A stretch of 64,000 bases of DNA from Streptomyces dioscori (lineage in GTDB: Bacteria > Actinomycetota > Actinomycetes > Streptomycetales > Streptomycetaceae). Positions 16,586 through 24,813 of the stretch are shown one piece after another (the stretch's first letter is position 1; each line of letters opens with the position of its first letter). The stretch lies in NCBI RefSeq assembly GCF_003024195.1, contig NZ_KZ679045.1:1-64000 (forward strand), in the 5' to 3' direction. A model generated the notes under the pieces. It had not been told where the DNA came from, made no database searches, and saw nothing but the letters and a program-made list of their open reading frames with translations. A program made the translations under genes and the position numbers.

Positions 16586-17370
16586 GCGCGGCACCTTTCT
16601 CGGGAGGCGCGGCGGACGCCTGGCTGAACAAGCTGGGCGGCCTGCGTGATGTCGTACGGCAGGAGCTGGTGGCCCGGCAGCTCGACGAGCAGATAGCCGG
16701 GCGGTTTCCCGTCGGGCAGCGGCTGCGCGTGCTCGACGTGGGTATGGGCCAGGGCACGCAGGCCCTGCGGCTGGCTCGCGCCGGGCACCAGGTGACCGGC
16801 GTCGAGCAGGACTGCACGATGATCGCCGTGGCCCGTGAGGCGCTCGCCGCCGAGCCCGAGGGCATCCGCGGCCGGGTCCGGATCGTCGAGGGCGACGGAC
16901 GCGACACCGGCGTGCACTTCCTGCCCGGCAGCTTCGACGTGGTGCTGTGCCACGGCGTACTGATGTACGTCGAGGAGCCCGACGCGCTGCTCGCCGGCCT
17001 CGCCCGGATGCTGGCCCCCGGCGGGCTGCTGTCCCTGCTGGTGCGCAACGCCGACGCGCTGGCCATGCGGCCGGGGCTGGCCGGGGACTGGGCGGCGACG
17101 CTGACCGCGTTCGACACCAGCTCGTACACGAACCGGCTCGGGCTCGACGTCCGCGCCGACGGGCTCGACACCCTCACCGGCACCCTCGCCGGGATCGGCG
17201 CGCCGCTGCACGCCTGGTACGGGGTGCGGGTCTTCACGGACACGGCCGCCGACGACGCGCCGGTGCCGGACGACGTGGACTCCCTGCTGGCCGCCGAGGA
17301 GCGGGCCGGCCGGACCGACCCCTACCGCCGGGTGGCGGCGCTGCTGCACCTGTGCGGCGTACGGGGCTGA
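16582..17370 (+). CDS. Class I SAM-dependent methyltransferase, possible CTG start
   Basis: A 262-residue Rossmann-fold methyltransferase. Motif I is LDVGMGQGTQAL (51-62), followed by VEQD for the ribose, EGDGRD, and DVVLCHGVLMYVEEP before motif post-I. The substrate is not evident. The N-terminal sequence SAAPFSGGAADAWLNKLGG is natural for the family, yet no ATG, GTG or TTG precedes it. A CTG at 16582 overlaps the upstream TGA as CTGA with GGAGAG about 6 nt upstream, the arrangement normally seen with GTGA or ATGA. An internal GTG near 16669 would remove the first 29 residues. Confidence 0.8.
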   Translation: MSAAPFSGGAADAWLNKLGGLRDVVRQELVARQLDEQIAGRFPVGQRLRVLDVGMGQGTQALRLARAGHQVTGVEQDCTMIAVAREALAAEPEGIRGRVRIVEGDGRDTGVHFLPGSFDVVLCHGVLMYVEEPDALLAGLARMLAPGGLLSLLVRNADALAMRPGLAGDWAATLTAFDTSSYTNRLGLDVRADGLDTLTGTLAGIGAPLHAWYGVRVFTDTAADDAPVPDDVDSLLAAEERAGRTDPYRRVAALLHLCGVRG

Positions 17371-17401
17371 AGCGGGTCGCACGCCCGGCCGGACAGCAGG
17401 A

Positions 17402-17430
17402 GGCCGCGACCGGTTCGTACGGTCGCGGCC
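17402..17430. terminator. Hairpin between convergent genes
   Basis: GGCCGCGACC at 17402-17411 pairs perfectly with GGTCGCGGCC at 17421-17430 across a 9-nt loop. It lies just after the methyltransferase stop. A 16-bp direct repeat, CGTACGGACCACCAGG, follows twice at about 17438-17472. Confidence 0.65.
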
Positions 17431-17491
17431 CCTCACTCGTACGGACCACCAGGACCCGTACGGACCACCAGGCCTTTGCGGATCTACGAGG

Positions 17492-17704
17492 TCAGGACGC
17501 CTCGGCGTGCAGGCTCATCGGGCCGTAGATCTCCGCGGCGTCCTCGAAGATGCGGACCTGGTCCGCTCCGCCCTCGGCCAGTTCCTTCCAGTTCTCGCCG
17601 AGCCAGGACTCCGCGTCGCCCTGGGTGGTGAACTCCTCGGGCTGGACCGCGGGCTGGACTTCCGTCCCGTCGGCCTTCTCGAACCGCCACGTCCATGCCG
17701 CCAT
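17492..17704 (-). CDS. Small conserved Streptomyces protein, 70 residues
   Basis: A compact acidic protein (MAAWTWRFEKADG near the start, DQVRIFEDAAEIYGPMSLH near the end) with no cysteine or membrane segment. The density of aromatic and acidic residues and the clean start suggest a real folded protein; I recall similar sequences as hypothetical proteins across Streptomyces. ATG at 17704 lies after TGGGAGGCTGAC on the minus strand, a good ribosome site. The function is unknown. Confidence 0.8.
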   Translation of the reverse strand: MAAWTWRFEKADGTEVQPAVQPEEFTTQGDAESWLGENWKELAEGGADQVRIFEDAAEIYGPMSLHAEAS

Positions 17705-17930
17705 GTCAGCCTCCCAAAAGTTCCCAAAGTACCGAGCAAGATCGGGCTCTCGCCGTCAGCCTAGGCGGTCCCCTGCTGGTCCGGTGTTCAAAAGTGCAGG
17801 TCGAGAACCATGGGGTGCCGGTGGTGGGTGTGCGCGCTCCGCTCGCGCGCTCACCCGTGCCCCGCTCGACGTGCGCCCTTGTGCACCCCCTGACGGGCAC
17901 GAGCCGCGCCGACACGGGAAAATCGGGCCC

Positions 17931-19130
17931 GTGGAAGTGACTCTGCTTGGTACCGGCGGGCCCCTGGGGCTGCCCAGGCCCGATTGTTCGTGCGCCGTCT
18001 GCGCGGTGGCGCTCGGTGCGGACGCCCGCGCGGCCACCGCCCTGCTGGTGGACGGCACGCTGTTGCTGGACCTGACACCCGGGGCGGCCTTCGCGGCGGC
18101 CCGGGCCGGGCACTCGCTGGGCGGGGTGCGCCAGGTCCTGCTGTCGCACCCGCACGACGGACCCGCCGTGGAGGTCCCGGCGGGGCTGCCGCAGCCGGGC
18201 CGCGTGCCGGACGGCCGGGAGCTGACGCTGCTGACGGGCCATCGGGTACGGGCGCTGTCGATGGACGCGCCGGGCACCGGGTACGCGGTCACGGGCCCCG
18301 ACGGACAGCGGCTCCTCTACCTCCCGCCGGGCGCGGCGCCCGCGGGCCTGGACGAGACGACCGAGACGTACGACATGGTGGTCGGCGATGTCGTCGGGCG
18401 GCCGGACGCGCTGGCCCGGCTGCGGCTGGTGGGTGCGGTGGGGCCCGCCACCGATGTGATCGCGGCGCATCTGGACCACGACGTGCCGCCGGGCCGGGAG
18501 TTGCGGCGGCGCCTCGCGGCGGCGGGGGCGCGCACGGTCCTGGACGGCAGGACGCTGACCGTCGGGGTGTACGAGGACGTGCCCGACGTACCGCGCCGGA
18601 CGCTGGTCCTCGGCGGGGCCAGGTCGGGCAAGTCGGTGGAGGCCGAGCGACGGCTCGAAGCCTTCCCGGACGTGCTGTACGTGGCGACGGGCGGCGCGCG
18701 CAACGGGGACGGGGAGTGGGCGGCCCGGGTGCACGCGCACCGCGAGCGGCGCCCCGGCTCCTGGCGTACCACCGAGACCTGCGACCTCGTACCCCTCCTC
18801 AAGGACGACGGGCCCGCGCTGCTCATCGACTGTCTGTCGCTGTGGCTGACGGACGCGATGGACTCCGCGAACGCGTGGGACGACGCCGAGTGGGCCGGTG
18901 GCGGCGAGCGCGTGCTGCGGGCGCGCGTCGAGGAGCTGACGGCCGCCGTCCGCGAGTCGCGCCGCACGGTGGTCGCCGTCTCCAACGAGGTCGGCTCCGG
19001 GATCGTCCCCGCCACCCCCTCGGGCCGCCGCTACCGCGACGAACTGGGCCGCCTCAACGCGGCGTTCGCGACCGAGTGCGAGCACGTGCTGCTGGTGGTG
19101 GCGGGCCAGGCGGTGACCCTGAAGGGCTGA
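17931..19130 (+). CDS. cobU: Adenosylcobinamide kinase/guanylyltransferase with an N-terminal MBL-like domain
   Basis: CobU phosphorylates adenosylcobinamide and adds GMP during cobalamin nucleotide-loop assembly. The CobU half begins near residue 222; its P-loop GGARSGKS is at 228-235 and the nucleotide-linking region HAHRERRPGSW follows. Residues 1-215 resemble a metallo-beta-lactamase fold (LGTGGPLGLPRPDCSCAVC, then SHPHDGP at 72-78), but the usual HxHxDH metal site is degenerate. The total of 399 residues is about twice a normal CobU. GTG at 17931 is the sensible start. It works with CobT and CobS encoded downstream. Confidence 0.9.
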   Translation: MEVTLLGTGGPLGLPRPDCSCAVCAVALGADARAATALLVDGTLLLDLTPGAAFAAARAGHSLGGVRQVLLSHPHDGPAVEVPAGLPQPGRVPDGRELTLLTGHRVRALSMDAPGTGYAVTGPDGQRLLYLPPGAAPAGLDETTETYDMVVGDVVGRPDALARLRLVGAVGPATDVIAAHLDHDVPPGRELRRRLAAAGARTVLDGRTLTVGVYEDVPDVPRRTLVLGGARSGKSVEAERRLEAFPDVLYVATGGARNGDGEWAARVHAHRERRPGSWRTTETCDLVPLLKDDGPALLIDCLSLWLTDAMDSANAWDDAEWAGGGERVLRARVEELTAAVRESRRTVVAVSNEVGSGIVPATPSGRRYRDELGRLNAAFATECEHVLLVVAGQAVTLKG

Positions 19131-19153
19131 GGACCGGTCAGGCTGAGGCCCGG

Positions 19154-20401
19154 TCAGAGGGGGTTCGCTCGCGGGTTCTTGCGGGCGATGATCCGGTACG
19201 CGTTCGAGAAGCGGGTGCGGCGCAGGAGCGGGGCCAGGGCGTGGTCCAGGACGAACGCGGAGGCGAGCAGCGGGGCGGCGGCCCGGGTGAGGGCCGTGCG
19301 CAGGGTGCGCTGGAGGTCGGTCGGCGGGGCGGGGCGCCAGGGCTCGTCGCCGCCGGGCAGCCGGTTGCCGATCGCCAGGGCGAGGGCGCCGGTCAGGTCG
19401 TACGGGACGTGCGGCTCGCGGCGGTCGGTGGAGACGACCGAGCAGCCCAGCGCGTCCAGCTCGTCGAGCAGGTTGCGCAGCGGCATGAGGTGGAGGTGCT
19501 GCGGCTGGCAGTACGACACCCACCACTTGCCGAGCAGCGCGCCGAACGCGCAGTCCGGGTCCGGGACTTCGACGAGCAGATGACCGCCGGGGCGCAGTAC
19601 GGCGAGCGCGGCGCGCAGTTCCTCGCGCGGGTCGGGGCTGTGCTCCAGGTGGTGGAACATGCTGACCACGTCGTAGCGGGCGCGCAGCCGGCCGACCAGG
19701 TCCGGCAGCCGGCCGCGGTGCGCCTCCTCGACCCGGCCCGCCGCCAGGGCCTTGTCGACGCGTGAGGTGGGGTCGAGCCCGTCGAAGGACGTGTACGTGA
19801 ACAACTCCTTGGCCGCCGCCGGGAAGTGGCCGTGTCCGGTGCCGACGTCCAGCCAGCTCTCGGGTTCCGGGAACGGGAGCATCGCGCGGGCCGCGGCCTC
19901 GTGACGGCGGCGGCCGGCCCGGGAGCGCAGGGTCCGTTCCGCGAAGCTCTCGTGCTCCTGGCGTTCGCCGTCGTGCTCCTGGCGATCTTCGCCGCCGTCC
20001 TGGTTCTCGTAGAAGTCGCGGTAGTAGAAGGCGAGTCCCTCGGTGGTCAGGCGCGGGTTCTGGAAGGCGTGGGCGCAGTCCTCGCACTCGTCGACGACGA
20101 AGGTGCCGGGCTTGTGCTGAAGCAGGTCGGGGGTACGCAGCCGGGTGCGCAGCCGTGCCGAGCCGCACCAGGGGCAGTCGGGCCTGCGCGGTTCGTGGAA
20201 GCGGTCGGTGCCCTGGGCCAGCTCCCCCAGGTACGCGGCCCGGCGCTGGGCGACGGACTGCGGGGCGGTGGGCTGCGGGGTCGCGGACTGAGGGACGGCG
20301 GACTGCTGAGCAGGGGACTGCTGGGCGGCGGCCGTGACGGCTGCGGGAGGCGGCGTGGGGGGTGTGGCCGGGGTCGGGGGTGTGACGGGTGTGGGGGGCA
20401 T
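19154..20401 (-). CDS. SAM-dependent methyltransferase with N-terminal zinc-binding motif
   Basis: A 415-residue protein. Residues 1-55 are low complexity (Pro/Thr, then Ala/Gln/Ser/Pro). A likely zinc knuckle follows with Cys76, Cys79, Cys106 and Cys109 (CPWC and CEDC). The methyltransferase core has WLDVGTGHGHF as motif I and MFHHLEHSPDPR as the post-I region. This layout is seen in methyltransferases that act on sugars or lipid-linked substrates, but the substrate here is unknown. ATG at 20401 is chosen because CAGGAG sits 7 nt upstream; the open frame reaches 20551. It lies opposite to and between cobalamin genes without an obvious link. Confidence 0.82.
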   Translation of the reverse strand: MPPTPVTPPTPATPPTPPPAAVTAAAQQSPAQQSAVPQSATPQPTAPQSVAQRRAAYLGELAQGTDRFHEPRRPDCPWCGSARLRTRLRTPDLLQHKPGTFVVDECEDCAHAFQNPRLTTEGLAFYYRDFYENQDGGEDRQEHDGERQEHESFAERTLRSRAGRRRHEAAARAMLPFPEPESWLDVGTGHGHFPAAAKELFTYTSFDGLDPTSRVDKALAAGRVEEAHRGRLPDLVGRLRARYDVVSMFHHLEHSPDPREELRAALAVLRPGGHLLVEVPDPDCAFGALLGKWWVSYCQPQHLHLMPLRNLLDELDALGCSVVSTDRREPHVPYDLTGALALAIGNRLPGGDEPWRPAPPTDLQRTLRTALTRAAAPLLASAFVLDHALAPLLRRTRFSNAYRIIARKNPRANPL

Positions 20402-20601
20402 GGTCTGTCTGCTCCTGCCGGTCCGACGGGGTAAGACCCTGTAGAGGCTGATATGAGCCGCTACCAGCTGATACAAACCGGTATGACAATCCACTGCAAA
20501 CCGGCACACATGGGATTGCCGTCTTTGACGCGCCCACCCCGCGCGTGCCACTGACCGCCCGTCAGGATCCCGGTCCGATCACTGCCGGTACTGTTCGGCG
20601 A

Positions 20602-21738
20602 ATGAGCTCGCTTAATCTCGACGACTTCACCGACCTGATCGAGCGCCCCGACGGTGGCGTACGCCGTGACGCCGAGGCGCGCCGCGAGCGCCAGGTCGTG
20701 CCGCCCGGGTCACTGGGACGCCTGGACGAACTCGGTGAGTGGCTGGCCGCCGCGCAGGCGGCCGTGCCGGTGCGGGCGATCGAGCGTCCGCGCGTGGTGC
20801 TGTTCGCGGGCGACCACGGGGTCGCCGGACTGGGCGTCTCGGCACGGCCCGCCGGGGGCGCGGACGACCTGGTGCGCTCCGTGCTGGAGGGCGCGAGCCC
20901 CGTGTCGGTCCTCGCCCGGCGGCTCGGAGTGCCCCTGCGGGTGGTGGACATGGCACTCGACTGCGAGCCGGAGAGCCTGCCCGACGAGGTCGTACGGCAC
21001 CGGGTGCGGCGCGGGTCCGGGCGGATCGACATCGAGGACGCGCTGACCCTGGAGGAGGCGGAGGCCGCGTTCCGGGCGGGCGTCGCCGTCGCGGACGAGG
21101 AAGCCGACTCCGGGACCGATCTCGTCGTGCTCGGGGACGTGAGCGTCGGCGGGACGACCGCGGCGGCCGTACTGGTGGCGGCGCTCTGCGGGACCGACGC
21201 GTCGGTTGTGACCGGGCGCGGGGGGCGGGCGATCGACGACCTCGCGTGGATGCGCAAGTGCGCGGCGGTTCGCGACGCGTTGCGTCGCGCTCGGCCTGTT
21301 CTCGGGGACCAGTTGCAGTTGCTCGCGACGGTGGGTGGGGCCGATCTCGCGGCGATCACCGGGTTCCTGCTGCAGAGCGCCGTGCGCAAGACGCCCGTCG
21401 TGCTCGACGGGGTCGTCTCCGCGGCCTGCGCGCTGGTCGGGCAGCGGGTCGCCTTCCGGGCGCCGGACTGGTGGCTGGCGGGGCAGAGCAGTGGGGAGCC
21501 GGCGCAGGCGAAGGCGTTCGACCGGATGGCGCTCGAACCGCTGCTTTCGCATGGGGTGACCGTGGGGGAAGGGGCGGGGGCGTTGCTGGCGCTGCCTTTG
21601 GTGCAGGCTGCTGCGGCGCTGGCGGCGGAGCTGCCTTTGGCTCCTTCGGCTCCTTCGGCTCCTTCGGGCACCGAGGGCTTGGAGGCCCCGGACGCCACGG
21701 AGGCCTTGGAGGCCTTGGAGGCCTTGGAGGCCGAGTAG
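20602..21738 (+). CDS. cobT: Nicotinate-nucleotide-dimethylbenzimidazole phosphoribosyltransferase
   Basis: CobT makes alpha-ribazole phosphate, the lower ligand of cobalamin. The 378-residue protein has FAGDHGVAGLGVSA near residue 70, DVSVGGTT in the middle and the active-site Glu323 in VGEGAGALLALPL. Beyond residue 345 it carries an unusual tail: Pro-Ser-Ala triplets, then repeated Glu-Ala-Leu, encoded by short DNA repeats. No Shine-Dalgarno is visible, while TACTGT at 20589-20594 lies 7 nt before the ATG, suggesting a leaderless mRNA. The substrate partner CobS is encoded 3 kb downstream. Confidence 0.94.
   Translation: MSSLNLDDFTDLIERPDGGVRRDAEARRERQVVPPGSLGRLDELGEWLAAAQAAVPVRAIERPRVVLFAGDHGVAGLGVSARPAGGADDLVRSVLEGASPVSVLARRLGVPLRVVDMALDCEPESLPDEVVRHRVRRGSGRIDIEDALTLEEAEAAFRAGVAVADEEADSGTDLVVLGDVSVGGTTAAAVLVAALCGTDASVVTGRGGRAIDDLAWMRKCAAVRDALRRARPVLGDQLQLLATVGGADLAAITGFLLQSAVRKTPVVLDGVVSAACALVGQRVAFRAPDWWLAGQSSGEPAQAKAFDRMALEPLLSHGVTVGEGAGALLALPLVQAAAALAAELPLAPSAPSAPSGTEGLEAPDATEALEALEALEAE
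21644..21734. repeat. Short tandem repeats in the 3' end of cobT
   Basis: GGCTCCTTC occurs three to four times at 21647-21667, and GAGGCCTTG four times in 9-bp steps at 21699-21733. Both units are multiples of three and encode the PSA and EAL tail repeats of CobT. Such runs are prone to slippage. Confidence 0.8.
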
Positions 21739-21788
21739 GGGTGGGCTCCGGCCCGGGGGTCGGGTGCGGGTCCGGTGGGGGTTGCTCG

Positions 21789-22037
21789 CGCAGTTCCCCG
21801 CGCCCTTTAAGGGCAAAAAGACTGCGCCGTTCCCCGCGCCCCTTAAAGGCGAAAAGACTGCGCCGTTTCCCGCGCCCCGGAAGAACGGGGGCGCAGCCCC
21901 CTTCTTTTAGGGGCGCGGGGAACTGCGCGGGCGACCCCCACCGGCCCGCACCCGGGCTCCATCAGGGGCGCGAGGAACGGCGCGAACGGCCCCCACCGGC
22001 CCGCACCCGGGCTCCTTCAGGGGCGCGGGGAACGGCG
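21789..22037. repeat. Six family A cores arranged as three forward, three reverse
   Basis: Forward cores start at 21789, 21825 and 21861; reverse cores start at 21909, 21964 and 22019. The whole 250-bp block is a large inverted structure with its centre near 21895 (GCGCAGCCCCCTTCTTT). It fills most of the 396-bp gap after cobT; I see no gene there. Reverse cores are separated by copies of CCCCCACCGGCCCGCACCCG. Confidence 0.9.
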
Positions 22038-22120
22038 CGAGCAACCCCCGCCGGGCCGCAGGCGCGTACCGCGGGCGAGCCGCCACGCCCGGGAGGCGGC
22101 CCGACGGCATACGTGCCCCA

Positions 22121-22126
22121 TATGAT
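22121..22126 (+). promoter_or_regulatory. -10 hexamer of a likely leaderless transcript
   Basis: TATGAT at 22121-22126 lies 8 nt before the ATG at 22135, and no Shine-Dalgarno is present. Transcription would start at or within one or two bases of the start codon. The -35 region is not recognisable. Confidence 0.5.
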
Positions 22127-22134
22127 CCACTTTC

Positions 22135-23898
22135 ATGGGAAGCGCCCGAACCACTGCCGCCGCGGCAACCGCCGTGTGGTACCTCCGCACCGTCGCGTTC
22201 CTCAACTTCCTGAGCGCCGTCTGGGTCTCCCTCGGCCAGGACGTGCGGCGCCACAACACGGAGGACTACTTCACCCCGTACCTCCTGACCGCCGGCTTCG
22301 CGTCAGGTGTGTTCACCATGTTCCTGGCGATCACGATGCGCAGGCGCAAGCGAGCCGCCTGGATTCTCAACCTCGTGCTCAGCGGACTCTTCCTGCTGCT
22401 CTTCGCCTTCGCCATGGCCTTCCCCGAGGTCCGCCGCTACCCGCAGAACTGGATCTCCCTCGTCCTGACGGCGGCTTTCGTGGCCTCGCTGATCGTCGGC
22501 CGCCCCGCGTTCTACGCGAAGGGCGACCGCTCGAACCCCCGGCTCGCGGCAGCCGTCGGCGTCGGCGGCCTCCTCGTCTGCTCCCTGCTGGCCGCGCTCC
22601 TGGTGACCGTCACGAACCACGCCCACGACGCGCACCTGTCGACCTTCACCGACCGCTGGCGCTACGGCACCCTGCGGCTCGTCTCGGTCGCCGCCGACGA
22701 CTCCCGCTTCCCCGGGATCACCACTCCCAACTGGGTGAACGTCGCCATCAACGTACTGAGCACCCTGCTCGTCCTCGCCGTCCTGTACGCGGCCTTCCGC
22801 TCCCGCCGCGTCGTCGACCCGCTCACCGCCGACGACGAGGAACGGCTGCGGGCCCTGCTCGACCGGCACGGCGACCGCGACTCCCTGGGCTATTTCTCCC
22901 TGCGCCGCGAGAAGAGCGTGGTGTGGTCGCCGACCGGCAAGGCCGCCGTCGCCTACCGGGTCGTCGGCGGTGTCTCGCTGGCCTCCGGCGACCCCATCGG
23001 CGACTCCGAGGCATGGCCCGGCGCCATCGAACCGTGGCTCTCCGAGGCCCGCGCCCACGGCTGGATCCCCGCCGTGATGGGCGCGGGCGAGGAGGCCGGG
23101 ACCGTCTACGCCCGGCACGGCCTCGACGCACTGGAACTCGGGGACGAGGCGATCGTCGAGACCGCCGAGTTCACCCTCGACGGGCGGGCCATGCGGACCG
23201 TCCGCCAGGCCTACAACCGTGTGCAGCGCGCGGGCTACCGGGTACGCATCCGGCGGCACGAGGACATCCCGGCCGACGAGATGGCGTACCTCCTCGCCCG
23301 CGCGGACGACTGGCGGGACGGGGCGACCGAGCGCGGCTTCAGCATGGCGCTGGGGCGGCTCGGGGACCCGGGCGACGGGCGGTGCGTGATGCTCGAATGC
23401 CGGGACGGCGGCGGGGAGGAGGGGAACGGGGAAGGCGAGTTGCGGGCCGTGCTCTCCTTCGTGCCCTGGGGGCCCCGCGGGCTCTCCCTCGATCTGATGC
23501 GGCGGGACCGGGACTCCGAGAACGGGCTCATGGAGTTCATGGTGATCCAGCTCCTCCAGCGGGCCCCCGAGCTCGGGATCACGCAGGTCTCGCTCAACTT
23601 CGCCATGTTCCGCTCCGTCTTCGAACGCGGCGCGCGCCTCGGCGCGGGACCGGTGCTGCGGCTGTGGCGCTCACTGCTCAGCTTCTTCTCGCGCTGGTGG
23701 CAGATCGAGTCGCTGTACCGCGCCAACGCCAAGTACCGGCCCATCTGGGAACCGCGGTTCCTGCTCTTCGAGAAGAGCGCCGACCTGCCGCGTATCGGCC
23801 TCGCCGCCGCCCGCGCGGAGGGCTTCCTGGAGGCCCCGGGCCTGCCGAAGTGGCTGCACCGCAAGCGACTGGACTCGCATGCCGACCCACGGGAATGA
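22135..23898 (+). CDS. MprF-like membrane protein with a DUF2156 (lysyl-lipid synthase type) domain
   Basis: A 587-residue protein. About five to six membrane helices fill residues 10-225, followed by a cytoplasmic GNAT-like DUF2156 domain from about 230 (RALLDRHGDRDSLGYFSLR). That domain in MprF and LysX moves aminoacyl groups from tRNA to phosphatidylglycerol; motifs such as GDPIGD and FMVIQLLQR near 465 fit. There is no lysyl-tRNA synthetase part. A role in membrane-lipid aminoacylation and resistance to cationic peptides is a family-based inference. It may be translated from a leaderless mRNA. Confidence 0.85.
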   Translation: MGSARTTAAAATAVWYLRTVAFLNFLSAVWVSLGQDVRRHNTEDYFTPYLLTAGFASGVFTMFLAITMRRRKRAAWILNLVLSGLFLLLFAFAMAFPEVRRYPQNWISLVLTAAFVASLIVGRPAFYAKGDRSNPRLAAAVGVGGLLVCSLLAALLVTVTNHAHDAHLSTFTDRWRYGTLRLVSVAADDSRFPGITTPNWVNVAINVLSTLLVLAVLYAAFRSRRVVDPLTADDEERLRALLDRHGDRDSLGYFSLRREKSVVWSPTGKAAVAYRVVGGVSLASGDPIGDSEAWPGAIEPWLSEARAHGWIPAVMGAGEEAGTVYARHGLDALELGDEAIVETAEFTLDGRAMRTVRQAYNRVQRAGYRVRIRRHEDIPADEMAYLLARADDWRDGATERGFSMALGRLGDPGDGRCVMLECRDGGGEEGNGEGELRAVLSFVPWGPRGLSLDLMRRDRDSENGLMEFMVIQLLQRAPELGITQVSLNFAMFRSVFERGARLGAGPVLRLWRSLLSFFSRWWQIESLYRANAKYRPIWEPRFLLFEKSADLPRIGLAAARAEGFLEAPGLPKWLHRKRLDSHADPRE

Positions 23899-23906
23899 GT
23901 GAGCCG

Positions 23907-24674
23907 TCAGGAGCGTCCGGGCAGCGGGCGTACGGGTTCCGGGTCGGGTTTGCCGCCGATCAAGTCCTGGAACCTGCGGCGCGGGCCCGCCCAGCGGCGG
24001 TCGTGGTGGTAGGCCCGCAGACGGGCCTTGGCGCGGGCGCGCGGCCGGCGCCGGTAGAAGCGCCTGGCCCAGGGTGACGTGGGGCGGGCCAGCCGGATCG
24101 CGCCGACCAGGGCGACGAGCGGGACGATCACCCCGAAGATCGCCATACGCGCCTTGCCCTTGCTCAGCGCCAGCAGCGCGACGCCGAAGTTCAGCCCGAT
24201 GCTCAAGGCGACACCGGCACGGTTCTGCAGCTCGTCCTCGGTGAGGTCGTTGACGCCGAACGGCAGGAAGCCGCTGAGCATCAGGCCGACCAGCGCCGCC
24301 GTGACCACCACGACCTCGACGCTCTTGCGGCCCTCCTCGCTCCAGTAGACGTCGTCGAGGTGCAGGATCAGCGCGAACTCGTCGAGCACCAGGCCCGCGC
24401 CCATCCCGAACACCACGGCGGACACGGCCGAGCCGAGGCCGTGCCGGTCGCTGCCCACCGCGCCGAAGCCGCCGATCACGGTCAGGACGACCCCGGGGAC
24501 GACGTGGTGGATGTGCAGACCGCCCGCCTTCACGTTGCCGAACGGGCCCTTGCCCGCGCGGATGAGCCGGACCACGATCCGGGTGATCACGAAGGTGAGG
24601 ACGAACGAGGCCAGCGCCAGCAGCAGCGGCAGCTTTCCCGGCTCGATGATGTTCCGTGTCCACCAATGCCCCAT
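23907..24674 (-). CDS. Integral membrane protein of unknown function
   Basis: A 255-residue protein with about six helices between residues 15 and 200, then a long Arg-rich cytoplasmic tail (YRRRPRARAKARLR). A conserved-looking motif, GLHIHHVVPGVVL, lies near residue 52, and LDEFALILHLDDVYWS near 103 carries several acidic residues and a His, which could be a metal or active site. I do not recognise an enzyme family. Its 3' end faces that of the MprF-like gene 8 bp away, and its start is divergent from cobS. Confidence 0.8.
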   Translation of the reverse strand: MGHWWTRNIIEPGKLPLLLALASFVLTFVITRIVVRLIRAGKGPFGNVKAGGLHIHHVVPGVVLTVIGGFGAVGSDRHGLGSAVSAVVFGMGAGLVLDEFALILHLDDVYWSEEGRKSVEVVVVTAALVGLMLSGFLPFGVNDLTEDELQNRAGVALSIGLNFGVALLALSKGKARMAIFGVIVPLVALVGAIRLARPTSPWARRFYRRRPRARAKARLRAYHHDRRWAGPRRRFQDLIGGKPDPEPVRPLPGRS

Positions 24675-24813
24675 GTGCGCACTTTATCCGCGGCTGCCGT
24701 GGGCGTCTCCTGGTCGGCAGGCGCTCGTCCGACGCTTGTCCGGCGCACGTCCGGCGGTGGCCCAGCGGTCGTCCGGCGGTCGGTCCGTGGGTGGCGACCG
24801 GTACTCTGCGCCG

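Noticed and set aside
20546..20575. GCCACTG followed by GTCAGGATCCCGG upstream of cobT, resembling pieces of a cobalamin riboswitch
   Set aside because: The two pieces are too close together, and the upstream elements of the B12 riboswitch (the GGGAA and GGTGAAA regions) are missing.
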